Assembly (NCBI RefSeq): GCF_001879695.1
Contig: NZ_MNBL01000044.1
Span: forward strand, 1 to 59,715
Source: Nioella sediminis
GTDB lineage: Bacteria > Pseudomonadota > Alphaproteobacteria > Rhodobacterales > Rhodobacteraceae
DNA length: 59,715 nt
Reading direction: 5' to 3'
Positions 51,734 to 59,715 of the stretch are shown here, in pieces; position 1 is the first letter of the stretch, and every line of letters begins with the position of its first letter. Under the pieces are notes generated by a model. The model did no database searches. It had not been told where the DNA came from and was given only the letters and a program-made list of their open reading frames with translations. The position numbers and the translations under genes were made by a program.

Positions 51734-53107
51734 ATGGCACCGATCATCTACTGGATGCGCCGGGATTTCCGGCTTGCGGACAACCCGGCACTGACGGCCT
51801 GTCAGGGGCGTCCGGTGATCCCGGTGGTGATCCGCGACGGCTCTGTCACGGCGCTCGGCGCGGCCCCTGCCTTCCGGTTGGGCCGGGCGGTGGAAGAGTT
51901 TTGCAAAACTCTTCGCCCGCCCGGTGGCTCGGTCATTCTGCGCACAGGCGATGCGCTGGAGGTGCTGGAAGCGCTGATCGCGGAAACCGGCGCGACCAAG
52001 GTGGTGTGGAACCGGCTCTACGACCCGGAAGCGCGGGACCGCGACAGCAAGATCAAGGCGGCGCTGAGGGACCGGGGGATCGAGGCCGAAAGCTTCAACG
52101 CCCATCTTCTATTCGCACCCTGGACCGTGGAAACCGGAACCGGTGGGTACTACCGGGTCTACACGCCATACTGGAAGGCGGTGCGCGATCGTGATGTGCC
52201 CGCACCCTTGACGGTGCCCGCGCTGCGCTTCCCCGATCGGATGCCTGACAGTGAGACCCTTCAGGACTGGGCCCTGGACGCCCCGATGCGCCGTGGCGCG
52301 GCGATTGTCGAAAAACATCTGCTGCTTGGGGAGCATGCCGCGAAGGACAGACTGACAGAGTTTATGGACCGGCGTGTTGCCAGGTACCGCGACGACCGGG
52401 ATTTCCTCGCGCTCGATGCCACGTCCGGCCTGTCGGAACCGCTCACATATGGTGAGATATCCCCCCGTCAGTGCTGGCATGCCGGCTGGCGTGCGATGGT
52501 GGGCGCAGGCGGCAAGGGGGCGGAACATTTCCTCAAGGAACTGGTCTGGCGCGAATTTGCCTATCACCTGATGTTCCATTCGCCCGAAATCCTGACCGGC
52601 AACTGGCGGCCTGAATGGAACGATTTTCCCTGGCAGGGTGATGGCGAGGCGGCAGAGCGCTGGCGCTTCGGCGAGACCGGGGTGGAGATCGTCGATGCCG
52701 CCATGCGGGAGCTGTACGTCACCGGCCGCATGCACAACCGCGCGCGGATGCTGGTGGCGTCTTACCTCACAAAACACCTGATGGTGGACTGGCGCATCGG
52801 GCGCGACTGGTTTGCCGAGACGCTGGTAGACTGGGACCCGGCCTCGAACGCCATGGGCTGGCAATGGGTGGCAGGCTCCGGCCCCGATGCCGCACCGTTC
52901 TTCCGAGTTTTCAACCCGGATACGCAGGCCGAGAAGTTCGACCGGAAGGCAGTTTACCGCACGCATTGGCTGCATGGGGCAGGGGCGCGGGACTTCGCCG
53001 CCGCGATCCCGAGGTCCCGAACGATCCGGAACAGGCTCTCTCCGATGATTGCGCTGTCAGAGGGACGGGAACGTGCTCTGGCGGCCTACAAAGCCCTGAA
53101 AGGTTAA
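51734..53107 (+). CDS. phrB: Deoxyribodipyrimidine photo-lyase
   Basis: 457 residues from ATG 51734 with CAGGGG upstream; a TTG two codons earlier is less likely. The N-terminal photolyase domain (IIYWMRRDFRLADNPALTAC) holds the antenna. The C-terminal FAD domain contains FLKELVWREFAYHLMFHSPE, VTGRMHNRARMLVASYLTKH and FAETLVDWDPASNAMGWQWV. It repairs UV-induced cyclobutane dimers using light. The CPD class I pattern fits; a cryptochrome role is less likely. Confidence 0.95.
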   Translation: MAPIIYWMRRDFRLADNPALTACQGRPVIPVVIRDGSVTALGAAPAFRLGRAVEEFCKTLRPPGGSVILRTGDALEVLEALIAETGATKVVWNRLYDPEARDRDSKIKAALRDRGIEAESFNAHLLFAPWTVETGTGGYYRVYTPYWKAVRDRDVPAPLTVPALRFPDRMPDSETLQDWALDAPMRRGAAIVEKHLLLGEHAAKDRLTEFMDRRVARYRDDRDFLALDATSGLSEPLTYGEISPRQCWHAGWRAMVGAGGKGAEHFLKELVWREFAYHLMFHSPEILTGNWRPEWNDFPWQGDGEAAERWRFGETGVEIVDAAMRELYVTGRMHNRARMLVASYLTKHLMVDWRIGRDWFAETLVDWDPASNAMGWQWVAGSGPDAAPFFRVFNPDTQAEKFDRKAVYRTHWLHGAGARDFAAAIPRSRTIRNRLSPMIALSEGRERALAAYKALKG

Positions 53108-53166
53108 ATTTCTTGCCAGAACACGGAGTTCGCGTTCATGATACGCTTGCGACAAGGGGATGGGAC

Positions 53167-54378
53167 ATGAGCGTCAAGACAACGACAGTCGGAGAAACCG
53201 ACCTGCCGCGCTATTTCGTGCAAGTCTTCCAGACTGTGAGCAAGCTGAAAAACGGGCGGCTGGAGTTCCACCTGCCCGATGGGCGTATCTTCCGGGCCGA
53301 AGGCACGAACCCCGGACCGCTCGGCATTTGCGAGGTGCATGATCTCGATGTGTTCGCCCGGCTGATCCGTGAGGGCGATCTGGGGTTCTGTGATGCCTAT
53401 CTGGAGGGCGGCTGGTCCACCCCCGACCTTCAGGCGCTGATGGATGCGGTCCATGCGGATAATGACGAGGTCTATGACGGCTTCCTCGGCATGGCGCTGG
53501 TGCGGGCCTATGAGAAGCTGCGCTTCTGGATGCAGGGCAATTCCAAGCGGCAGGCGAAGAAGAATATCTCGTATCACTATGATCTGGGGAATGATTTCTA
53601 TTCGCTCTGGCTCGATGATACGATGACCTATTCCTCGGCCCTGTTCGAAACCGGGCAGGAATCGACCGAGGCCGCGCAGAGGGCCAAATACGCGGCGCTG
53701 GCCGACAAGATCGGCGTGAAACCGGGCGACCATCTGCTGGAGATCGGCTGCGGCTGGGGCGGGTTCGCGGAATATGCCGCAAAGGAACGCGGCGCGCGGA
53801 TTACCGGGTTGACGATCAGCCGGGAACAGCACGATTACGCGGTGGCGCGCATGGAACGACAGGGGCTGTCGGACAGGGTCGAGATCCGCATGCAGGACTA
53901 CCGGGAGACCGAGGGCCAGTTCGACGGTATCGCCTCGATCGAGATGTTCGAGGCCGTGGGCGAGAAATACTGGCCGGTCTTTTTTTCCACCGTGCGCGAC
54001 CGGTTGAAGCCCGGTGCGGTCGCTGCGCTGCAGATCATCACCGTGCAGGATGCGCGCTGGCAGGTTTACAAGCGGGGCGTCGATTTCATTCAGAAATACA
54101 TCTTTCCGGGCGGCATGCTGCCGTGCCCCTCGGTGCTACGTCAGCAGGTAGAAGCGGCTGGCTTGCAGTTCTCGGGCAGCCACGAATTCGGGGAAAGCTA
54201 CAGCCAGACGCTGCGCCGCTGGCACGAGACGTTCAACGAAAGATGGGACGATGTGGCGGCGCAGGGCTTTGACGACCGGTTCCGCAGGATGTGGAATTTT
54301 TATCTCACCTCTTGCGCGGCAAGCTTTCACAGCGGCAATACTGATGTCACACAGATTTCCGTGACCAGACCGGGCTGA
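53167..54378 (+). CDS. Cyclopropane-fatty-acyl-phospholipid synthase family methyltransferase
   Basis: 403 residues from ATG 53167, preceded by AAGGGG. The SAM motif LLEIGCGWGGFAEYA is at about residues 190-204. FCDAYLEGGWSTPDLQALMD and ISYHYDLGNDFYSLWLDDTM are CFA-synthase signatures, as is SIEMFEAVGEKYW. It would add a methylene or methyl group to unsaturated membrane lipids. Two or more paralogues are common in this order and not all make cyclopropanes, so the product is left open. Confidence 0.9.
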   Translation: MSVKTTTVGETDLPRYFVQVFQTVSKLKNGRLEFHLPDGRIFRAEGTNPGPLGICEVHDLDVFARLIREGDLGFCDAYLEGGWSTPDLQALMDAVHADNDEVYDGFLGMALVRAYEKLRFWMQGNSKRQAKKNISYHYDLGNDFYSLWLDDTMTYSSALFETGQESTEAAQRAKYAALADKIGVKPGDHLLEIGCGWGGFAEYAAKERGARITGLTISREQHDYAVARMERQGLSDRVEIRMQDYRETEGQFDGIASIEMFEAVGEKYWPVFFSTVRDRLKPGAVAALQIITVQDARWQVYKRGVDFIQKYIFPGGMLPCPSVLRQQVEAAGLQFSGSHEFGESYSQTLRRWHETFNERWDDVAAQGFDDRFRRMWNFYLTSCAASFHSGNTDVTQISVTRPG

Positions 54379-54382
54379 TCCC

Positions 54383-54826
54383 ATGCCGACCACCGCCAAG
54401 CTTGTTTCCGCCGTTCTCTTCGCCATCATCGGTTTCTTCGCGGCGGCGGCTTATGCAGAGACCCTGCCGCCGGGGCAGCCGCGGTTCTGGCTGATCCCCA
54501 TCGTGACGGCGCTTGGTATCGGGCAGGGCTGGATGACCATGGGCCGCAATGTGGGCGAGGGGATCTCCATGGCGATCACCACCGGGGTGCGGACATCCTT
54601 CATGATCGCCTTCTGGGCGGTTGCCATTTTCGGTATATTCGAGATGTTCTATCGGTCCACCCGGCTGCGCTATGACGGGCCGGGAGAGGCGGTGATCGCG
54701 GCGCTGGAACTTTTGATGGAATATGGGCTGTCGGTGTTGACGGCGGTGCCCACGCTGATCATCTTGTTCGGGGGAGGCGCGGTTGCGGGGATCGTGGCCG
54801 AGTTTGTAAACCGCCGCTGGAGCTGA
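54383..54826 (+). CDS. trgA: TrgA family membrane protein
   Basis: 147 residues with about four membrane segments (KLVSAVLFAIIGFFAAAAYA; FWLIPIVTALGIGQGWMTMG; TSFMIAFWAVAIFGIFEMFY; VPTLIILFGGGAVAGIV). Recognised by pattern and by context: it is followed by a trgB-like gene and cysK, as in the tellurite-resistance locus described in Rhodobacter sphaeroides. The biochemical role is not known. It starts 4 bp after the CFA-type gene. Confidence 0.8.
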   Translation: MPTTAKLVSAVLFAIIGFFAAAAYAETLPPGQPRFWLIPIVTALGIGQGWMTMGRNVGEGISMAITTGVRTSFMIAFWAVAIFGIFEMFYRSTRLRYDGPGEAVIAALELLMEYGLSVLTAVPTLIILFGGGAVAGIVAEFVNRRWS

Positions 54827-54835
54827 CCTGACCCG

Positions 54836-55951
54836 ATGACACCCCTGTTTTTCTTTGGCACGCTGCGGCATCAGCCGCTGCTGGATATCGTTCTTGGCCG
54901 TGTCCTCACGCCGGAACCCGCCCACCTGCCGGGATATCGCGTTGCCTGCGCCGAGGGCGAGAGCTTTCCCTTGCTGGTCGAGGATGCAGGTCGCGCCGCC
55001 GAGGGTGTGCTGGCCCATGGGCTGACGGAAGACGACATCACCCGGCTGAATTTCTACGAAGGGGCGTTTTCCTACGATCTGGTCGATGTCACCGTCGCGG
55101 GGGCGACCGGTCCGGTTCCGGCGCGGGTGTTCATGCCGAAAGAGGCCCCGTGGCAACCCGGTGCGGATTGGCACCTGCCGGATTGGGTGGACCAATGGGG
55201 GCCGCTGACGCTGATCGCGGCGGGCGAGGTTATGCGCGCCTTCGGACGCGAGACGCCCGAGCAGGTCGCAGCGCGCTTCCCGATCATCCGCGCGCGTGCG
55301 CAATCCTACGTTCTGGCAGCCGCCCGTCGCAGGCCGGTGACAGTCTCCAGCCCGTTGACGCGCGACGAGGTGGAACTGACCTCGCTGGAGCGACCATACG
55401 AGAAATTCTTCACGGTCGAGGAATACCAGACCCGGTTTCGCCGCTTCGACGGCAGCTGGTCAGACACTGGTGCGCGCGCCATTTTCAACGTGGGCGATGC
55501 GGTGACGGTGCTGCCCTATGACCCGGCGCGCGACATGGTGCTGCTGGTGGAACAGCTGCGCATCGGGGCCTATGCGCAGGGCGACCCGCAGCCCTGGCTG
55601 CTGGAACCGGTGGCAGGCATCGTCGATGCAGGCGAAAGCTATGAGGACACCGCCTATCGCGAAACCCGCGAAGAGGCACATGCCGAGCTGACAGCGCTGC
55701 ACAAGGTGGCAGGCTATTACCCCTCTCCGGGGGGGATTGCGCAATATCTGGTATCCTATGTCGGCATCACCGAACTGTCCGATGACCGCAGAAAGGTGGG
55801 TGGATTGGAGTCCGAGGGCGAAAACATCCGCAACCTGCTGGTGCCCTACGAACAGCTCGTCACCATGTTGGAGGCGGGTGAGCTGGTGAACGCGCCGCTG
55901 GTTCTGTCGGTGCAATGGTTGATGCTGAACCGCGACCGGCTGCGCGCCTAG
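54836..55951 (+). CDS. trgB: TrgB-like GGCT-NUDIX fusion (predicted ADP-ribose pyrophosphatase)
   Basis: 371 residues. Residues 1-150 resemble a gamma-glutamylcyclotransferase/AIG2 domain (PLFFFGTLRHQPLLDIVLG; LNFYEGAFSYDLVDVTV). Residues about 180-370 are a NUDIX domain with the box GESYEDTAYRETREEAHAEL, of the ADP-ribose pyrophosphatase type (LEPVAGIVDAGE). It follows trgA by 9 bp. It probably hydrolyses a nucleotide-sugar diphosphate. How that relates to tellurite resistance is unknown. Confidence 0.87.
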   Translation: MTPLFFFGTLRHQPLLDIVLGRVLTPEPAHLPGYRVACAEGESFPLLVEDAGRAAEGVLAHGLTEDDITRLNFYEGAFSYDLVDVTVAGATGPVPARVFMPKEAPWQPGADWHLPDWVDQWGPLTLIAAGEVMRAFGRETPEQVAARFPIIRARAQSYVLAAARRRPVTVSSPLTRDEVELTSLERPYEKFFTVEEYQTRFRRFDGSWSDTGARAIFNVGDAVTVLPYDPARDMVLLVEQLRIGAYAQGDPQPWLLEPVAGIVDAGESYEDTAYRETREEAHAELTALHKVAGYYPSPGGIAQYLVSYVGITELSDDRRKVGGLESEGENIRNLLVPYEQLVTMLEAGELVNAPLVLSVQWLMLNRDRLRA

Positions 55952-56021
55952 GCACATCGCCGTTGCGGTGCTACCTGCTTGAGTTTGGCGCTGTGCGCGC
56001 CTATCCCTTCTAGGCAACAAG

Positions 56022-56040
56022 GACCGCTGTCGCAGCGGTC
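56022..56040 (+). promoter_or_regulatory. Perfect hairpin in the cysK leader
   Basis: GACCGCTG (56022-56029) and CAGCGGTC (56033-56040) are exact inverted copies around TCG, 26 bp before the cysK ATG. There is no T tract. It may be a leader stem or an operator; the T-poor context argues against termination. Confidence 0.4.
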
Positions 56041-56066
56041 ACAAGATATCGGCGGAGTGACCGGAC

Positions 56067-57095
56067 ATGACCATCAACAAAGATCTTGCAGCATCCGTGG
56101 GCAACACGCCCCTGATCCGGCTGAACCGGCTGAGCGACGCCACCGGATGCGAGATCCTCGGTAAGGCCGAGTTCATGAACCCCGGCCAATCGGTGAAGGA
56201 TCGCGCGGCGTTGTTCATCATCCGCGACGCCATCGCGCGGGGGGATCTGAAGCCCGGTGGCACGATTGTCGAAGGCACAGCCGGAAATACCGGGATCGGC
56301 CTGTCGCTGGTGGGCGCCTCAATGGGGTTCAAGACAGTCATCGTCATTCCCGAGACGCAAAGCCAGGAAAAGAAGGACATGATCCGTCTGGCAGGCGCGG
56401 AGCTGGTGCAGGTGCCAGCGGCACCCTACAAGAACCCCAACAACTACGTGCGTTATTCCGAACGGCTGGCCAAGGCACTGGCAGCAAGCGAGCCCAATGG
56501 TGCGATCTGGGCCAACCAGTTCGACAACGTGGCCAACCGGCAAGCGCATATTGAGACCACAGGGCCGGAAATCTGGGATCAGACCGGCGGCAAGGTCGAT
56601 GGCTTCATCTGTGCCGTGGGATCGGGTGGCACCATCGCAGGTGTCGGCATGGCTTTGCAGCCCAAGGGCGTGAAGATCGGCCTTGCGGACCCGGATGGGT
56701 CTGGCGTTCATAATTTCTATACGACGGGCGAATTCAAGTCCGAGGGCGGCTCCATCACCGAAGGCATCGGGCAGGGGCGCGAGACCGCGAACCTCAAGGG
56801 ATTCCGACCCGATATGAGCTACAAGATCTCCGACGCGGAAGCGCTGCCCATGGCCTTTGACCTGCTGTCGGAAGAGGGGCTCTGCGTTGGCGGGTCGTCG
56901 GCCATCAACATGGCCGGTGCGGTGCGCATGGCGCGCGAAATGGGGCCGGGCCATACCATCGTGACGATCCTTTGCGACTACGGCACACGCTACCAGTCCA
57001 AGATGTTCAACCCTGACTTCCTGCGCGAAAAGGGACTGCCGGTTCCTGCATGGATGGATGCCGCCCCGCGCGATCTGCCATCCGTTTTCGAGTAA
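56067..57095 (+). CDS. cysK: Cysteine synthase A
   Basis: 342 residues. The PLP lysine is Lys44 in NPGQSVKDRAA; the PLP phosphate loop is EGTAGNTGIGLSLVG and the substrate loop is around VGNTPLIRLNRLS. It makes L-cysteine from O-acetylserine and sulfide. Its position after trgA-trgB matches the R. sphaeroides tellurite-resistance locus, in which cysK contributes. The mechanosensitive channel gene follows after 6 bp. Confidence 0.95.
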   Translation: MTINKDLAASVGNTPLIRLNRLSDATGCEILGKAEFMNPGQSVKDRAALFIIRDAIARGDLKPGGTIVEGTAGNTGIGLSLVGASMGFKTVIVIPETQSQEKKDMIRLAGAELVQVPAAPYKNPNNYVRYSERLAKALAASEPNGAIWANQFDNVANRQAHIETTGPEIWDQTGGKVDGFICAVGSGGTIAGVGMALQPKGVKIGLADPDGSGVHNFYTTGEFKSEGGSITEGIGQGRETANLKGFRPDMSYKISDAEALPMAFDLLSEEGLCVGGSSAINMAGAVRMAREMGPGHTIVTILCDYGTRYQSKMFNPDFLREKGLPVPAWMDAAPRDLPSVFE

Positions 57096-57101
57096 CGGGC
57101 A

Positions 57102-59483
57102 ATGATCCGCCGCTTCCTTGTCCTCTGTCTGGTCGTTCTTACTGCGCTGACCGCACCGGTCTGGGCGCAGGACACGTCGCTCGGCCCGGACTATGACCAG
57201 TGGACTCAATTGGCCGACCGTGCCGAAGGGGTGATCGACGCCGAACGCGCCTCCGATCCGGCGTTTGAGACGCTGCGGGCGCAGATCGCCGAGTATCGCG
57301 AGCAATTCAGGGCCGCGACCGGAACCAATGCCGCGCGCATCGAGACGCTGCGCGCCCAGATCGTGGCGCTTGGTCCGGTGCCAGAGGATGGCAGCCCCGA
57401 GCCGGATGCGATTTCCAGCCAGCGGACCGATCTTGGCGCCCGGCTGGCCGAGGCCGAGGCCCCCGGACGGCGGGCAGAGGCAGAGCTGCGCCGTGCGCAG
57501 GGGCTGATCGGCGAGATCGACCGCCTGCTCGCCAGCCGACAGGCCGGGGCGTTGCTGACATTGCAGCCGTCGCCGATAAACCCGGCCAACTGGCCCGGCG
57601 CGATCACGGCTGTCTTCTCCTATCTCAATTCGCTGGCCAACGAGAACCTGCGGCTGTGGAGTTCACCCATCTACCAGGAGGAATTCAGCGAGAACCTGCC
57701 GCTGGTTTTACTCTATCTGCTGGTTGGCATGGTGCTGATCCTGCGCGGGTGGCGGTGGGTCGGACGGATGATGCGCGGCCCGGTGGAACAGGAAGAAAGC
57801 TCGCCCACGGCGCGGCTGTCGGTGTTCTTCCTGTCGATCGCGCAGCACGGGCTGCCGGCGCTCGGGGTGATTGCCTTGGCGCAGGCGGTCGAGGAAAGCA
57901 GCTTCGTGGGGCTGCGCGGCTCGGTCATTCTGGCGGCGATCCCACAGATCGCCATTACCGTCGCGGCCGCCATCTGGATCGGGCGGCAGGTGTTCCCGGC
58001 CCGCGAAACGGCCGCGCGGCCACTGAATCTGCCCGAGGTCAAGCTGGCCCGCGGGCGGCGCGCGGCGGGCTGGCTCGGCCTGTTGATGGGGGTGTCGCAA
58101 CTGGTCGATGCCATCGCCGAAAGCGAAGGTTTCCAGCCTGCGGAACGGCTTGTCATCTTCTTCCCGCTGGTGATCCTGACCGGCCTCTTTCTGGCCCGTC
58201 TCGGGCGGTTTCTGGTGTTGCATGCCAAGGCCCAGTCCGACCTTGAGGATCCGGCCAGCCTGCGCACCCGTGTCTTTGGGCTGATCGGCCGCGCGGTGCT
58301 GCTGTTGGGCTTTGCGGGCCCGGTGCTGGCCGGGGTGGGCTACTTCACCGCCGGGTCGAGCTTTCTGTTTCCCGCCGTTCTGTCCCTGTCGCTGCTGGCG
58401 CTTCTTGGGGTTCTGCAAAGGCTGGTGGCCAATGTCTACGGCGCCTTCACCGGACGGCAGGACGGGCTGGACGAGGCGCTGACACCGACCCTGATCGGCT
58501 TTCTGCTGACACTGGCCTCGGTGCCCGTGTTCGCGTTGATCTGGGGCATGCGGCAGGCGCAGCTTGCGGATCTGTGGGAACAGCTGATCCTCGGCTTCGA
58601 CCTTGGCGGCGTGCATATCAGCCCGCGCAGTTTCCTCAGCTTCGCAATCGTGTTCGTCGTCGGCTACACCGCAACCCGCCTGATCCAGAGCACCTTGCGC
58701 AACTCCGTCCTGCCCAAGACCAAACTGGACGCGGGCGGGCGCAACGCGGTTGTCACTGGCACCGGCTATGTGGGGATCTTCCTCGCTGCGCTGGTGGCCA
58801 TCACCGTGGCGGGGATCGACCTCAGTTCCATCGCCATTGTCGCCGGTGCCCTGTCCGTCGGCATCGGTTTCGGCCTTCAGGCCATTGTGTCGAATTTCGT
58901 CTCTGGCATCATCCTGCTGGTGGAACGGCCCATCAAGGAAGGCGACTGGATCCAGATCGGGGCGACCGCGGGATATGTGCGTGAAATCTCGGTGCGTTCG
59001 ACCCGGATCGAGACCTTCGACCGGTCTGATGTGATCGTGCCCAATGCCGACCTGATTTCCGGTGTGGTCACGAACATGACCCATCACAACGCCACGGGCC
59101 GAGTCATCGTGCCCGTGGGCGTGGCCTACGGAACCGATACGCGGCAGGTCGAAACCATTCTGAAAGAGGTGGCCGAGGCCCATCCCATGGTGCTGCTGAC
59201 GCCGCCGCCCAATGTGATCTTCCAGGGCTTTGGGGCCGATAGCCTCAATTTCGAGATCCGGGCGATCCTGCGCGATGTGAACTGGATGCTGAGCGTGAAG
59301 AGTGACATGAATCACGAGATCGCCAAGCGCTTTGCCGAGGCCGGGATCGAGATCCCCTTCGCGCAGCGTGACATCTGGATCCGCAATCCGGACGCGCTGA
59401 AGACCACGACCGCCCTGACCGGGGCGGAGACTGAAGATGACGGGGATGACACCGATGCGCCCCCGCAAGAGGAGCAGACCTGA
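57102..59483 (+). CDS. DUF3772 domain-containing mechanosensitive channel (MscS family)
   Basis: 793 residues. A signal peptide (FLVLCLVVLTALTAPVWAQ) leads a periplasmic, partly coiled-coil region (about 25-155) and a DUF3772-like segment. Several membrane helices (about 200-560) precede the MscS pore and beta domain: VGIGFGLQAIVSNFVSGIIL, LVERPIKEGDWIQIG, VIVPNADLISGVVTNMTH. The C-terminus is acidic. Such large MscS/MscK relatives release solutes on osmotic downshock. The stop overlaps the next ATG. Confidence 0.92.
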   Translation: MIRRFLVLCLVVLTALTAPVWAQDTSLGPDYDQWTQLADRAEGVIDAERASDPAFETLRAQIAEYREQFRAATGTNAARIETLRAQIVALGPVPEDGSPEPDAISSQRTDLGARLAEAEAPGRRAEAELRRAQGLIGEIDRLLASRQAGALLTLQPSPINPANWPGAITAVFSYLNSLANENLRLWSSPIYQEEFSENLPLVLLYLLVGMVLILRGWRWVGRMMRGPVEQEESSPTARLSVFFLSIAQHGLPALGVIALAQAVEESSFVGLRGSVILAAIPQIAITVAAAIWIGRQVFPARETAARPLNLPEVKLARGRRAAGWLGLLMGVSQLVDAIAESEGFQPAERLVIFFPLVILTGLFLARLGRFLVLHAKAQSDLEDPASLRTRVFGLIGRAVLLLGFAGPVLAGVGYFTAGSSFLFPAVLSLSLLALLGVLQRLVANVYGAFTGRQDGLDEALTPTLIGFLLTLASVPVFALIWGMRQAQLADLWEQLILGFDLGGVHISPRSFLSFAIVFVVGYTATRLIQSTLRNSVLPKTKLDAGGRNAVVTGTGYVGIFLAALVAITVAGIDLSSIAIVAGALSVGIGFGLQAIVSNFVSGIILLVERPIKEGDWIQIGATAGYVREISVRSTRIETFDRSDVIVPNADLISGVVTNMTHHNATGRVIVPVGVAYGTDTRQVETILKEVAEAHPMVLLTPPPNVIFQGFGADSLNFEIRAILRDVNWMLSVKSDMNHEIAKRFAEAGIEIPFAQRDIWIRNPDALKTTTALTGAETEDDGDDTDAPPQEEQT

Positions 59484-59715
59484 TGACCAAGCAGCTATTC
59501 ATGGAAGACGCCTATCGCAAATCCGCTCCGGGCACGGTGGTGCGGATCACCGAGGAAGGTGGCGTGGTTCTGGATGGCGCGCTCTTCTATGCGCAGGGCG
59601 GTGGCCAGCCGGGGGATAGCGGCACGCTCGATTGGGCGGGCGGACGGCTGCGGATTGCCACGACCGTGAAGGGCGAGGGGGGCGAGATCGTGATGGTCCC
59701 CGCCGAGGCGGGGGG
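59483..59715 (+). CDS. Alanyl-tRNA editing protein (AlaX type), 5' part
   Basis: The ATG at 59483 overlaps the channel stop, and the frame is open to the window edge (77 codons). FYAQGGGQPGDSGTL is the conserved N-terminal motif of AlaX and the AlaRS editing domain, which removes mischarged serine or glycine from tRNA-Ala. The catalytic HxxxH lies beyond the window. Confidence 0.82.
   Translation, partial: MTKQLFMEDAYRKSAPGTVVRITEEGGVVLDGALFYAQGGGQPGDSGTLDWAGGRLRIATTVKGEGGEIVMVPAEAG

Noticed and set aside
48310-52105. Long minus-strand frames opposite the BCCT and aminotransferase genes
   Set aside because: His/Arg/Gln-rich shadow composition; the plus-strand genes have clear families and ribosome sites.
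57708-59468. 586-codon minus-strand open frame
   Set aside because: Antisense to the MscS-family gene; Gln/His/Arg-rich with no recognisable domain.

Overview
The window looks like a chromosomal segment of a marine alphaproteobacterium of the Rhodobacterales (Roseobacter group). The reasons are high GC, dense operons with 4-bp stop/start overlaps, a DMSP demethylase gene next to an acryloyl-CoA reductase gene (dmdA-acuI), a trgA-trgB-cysK locus as in Rhodobacter sphaeroides, and a circularly permuted two-piece tmRNA with the tag ANDNRAPAMALAA. No rRNA, tRNA, insertion sequence, integrase or CRISPR array was seen.

Layout. 1-4.0 kb: the end of a 5-oxoprolinase operon (pxpC partial, pxpA), then a MaoC-phosphate acyltransferase fusion overlapping an acetate/propionate kinase. 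4.3-7.5 kb: a DUF1499 protein, prfA-prmC (release factor 1 and its methylase) and a DUF4167 protein. 7.5-15.1 kb, minus strand: lptF-lptG-lptD-surA-pdxA-rsmA, the alphaproteobacterial outer-membrane LPS export operon, divergent from pepA-holC (15.2-17.2 kb). 17.2-25.2 kb: two Hint-domain proteins (one carrying RTX calcium-binding repeats), a membrane retropepsin, MarC, an ABC-F ATPase, ndk and a TfoX C-terminal-domain protein. 25.3-29.8 kb: a MobA-like nucleotidyltransferase overlapping a DMGDH-type FAD/GcvT oxidoreductase, then a CorC/HlyC protein.

30.7-41.7 kb is an exopolysaccharide locus: a phosphoglycosyl transferase, three GT4 and one GT2 glycosyltransferases, a Wzy-like polymerase and a Wzx-like flippase. 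Within it is an unusual exported 937-residue protein that appears to join an SGNH-like domain, a glycoside-hydrolase-like domain and a short RTX tail. No Wza/Wzc export genes lie in the window. The first gene has a long, structured leader.

41.7-50.3 kb: the tmRNA gene, a secreted double-LCCL protein, and then a DMSP region: FadR-type regulator, DUF2182 membrane protein, DUF1326 protein, dmdA, acuI, a GNAT acetyltransferase and a BCCT transporter. 50.4-59.7 kb: a class V aminotransferase, photolyase, a CFA-synthase-like methyltransferase, trgA-trgB-cysK, a DUF3772 mechanosensitive channel and the start of an AlaX-type editing protein.

The most interesting items are the three-part EPS-associated enzyme; a repeated 3'-UTR element that follows pdxA, corC and acuI in the same orientation each time; groups of perfect palindromes and hairpins at 21.9 and 41.7 kb; and the DUF2182-DUF1326 pair placed between a GntR-type regulator and dmdA.
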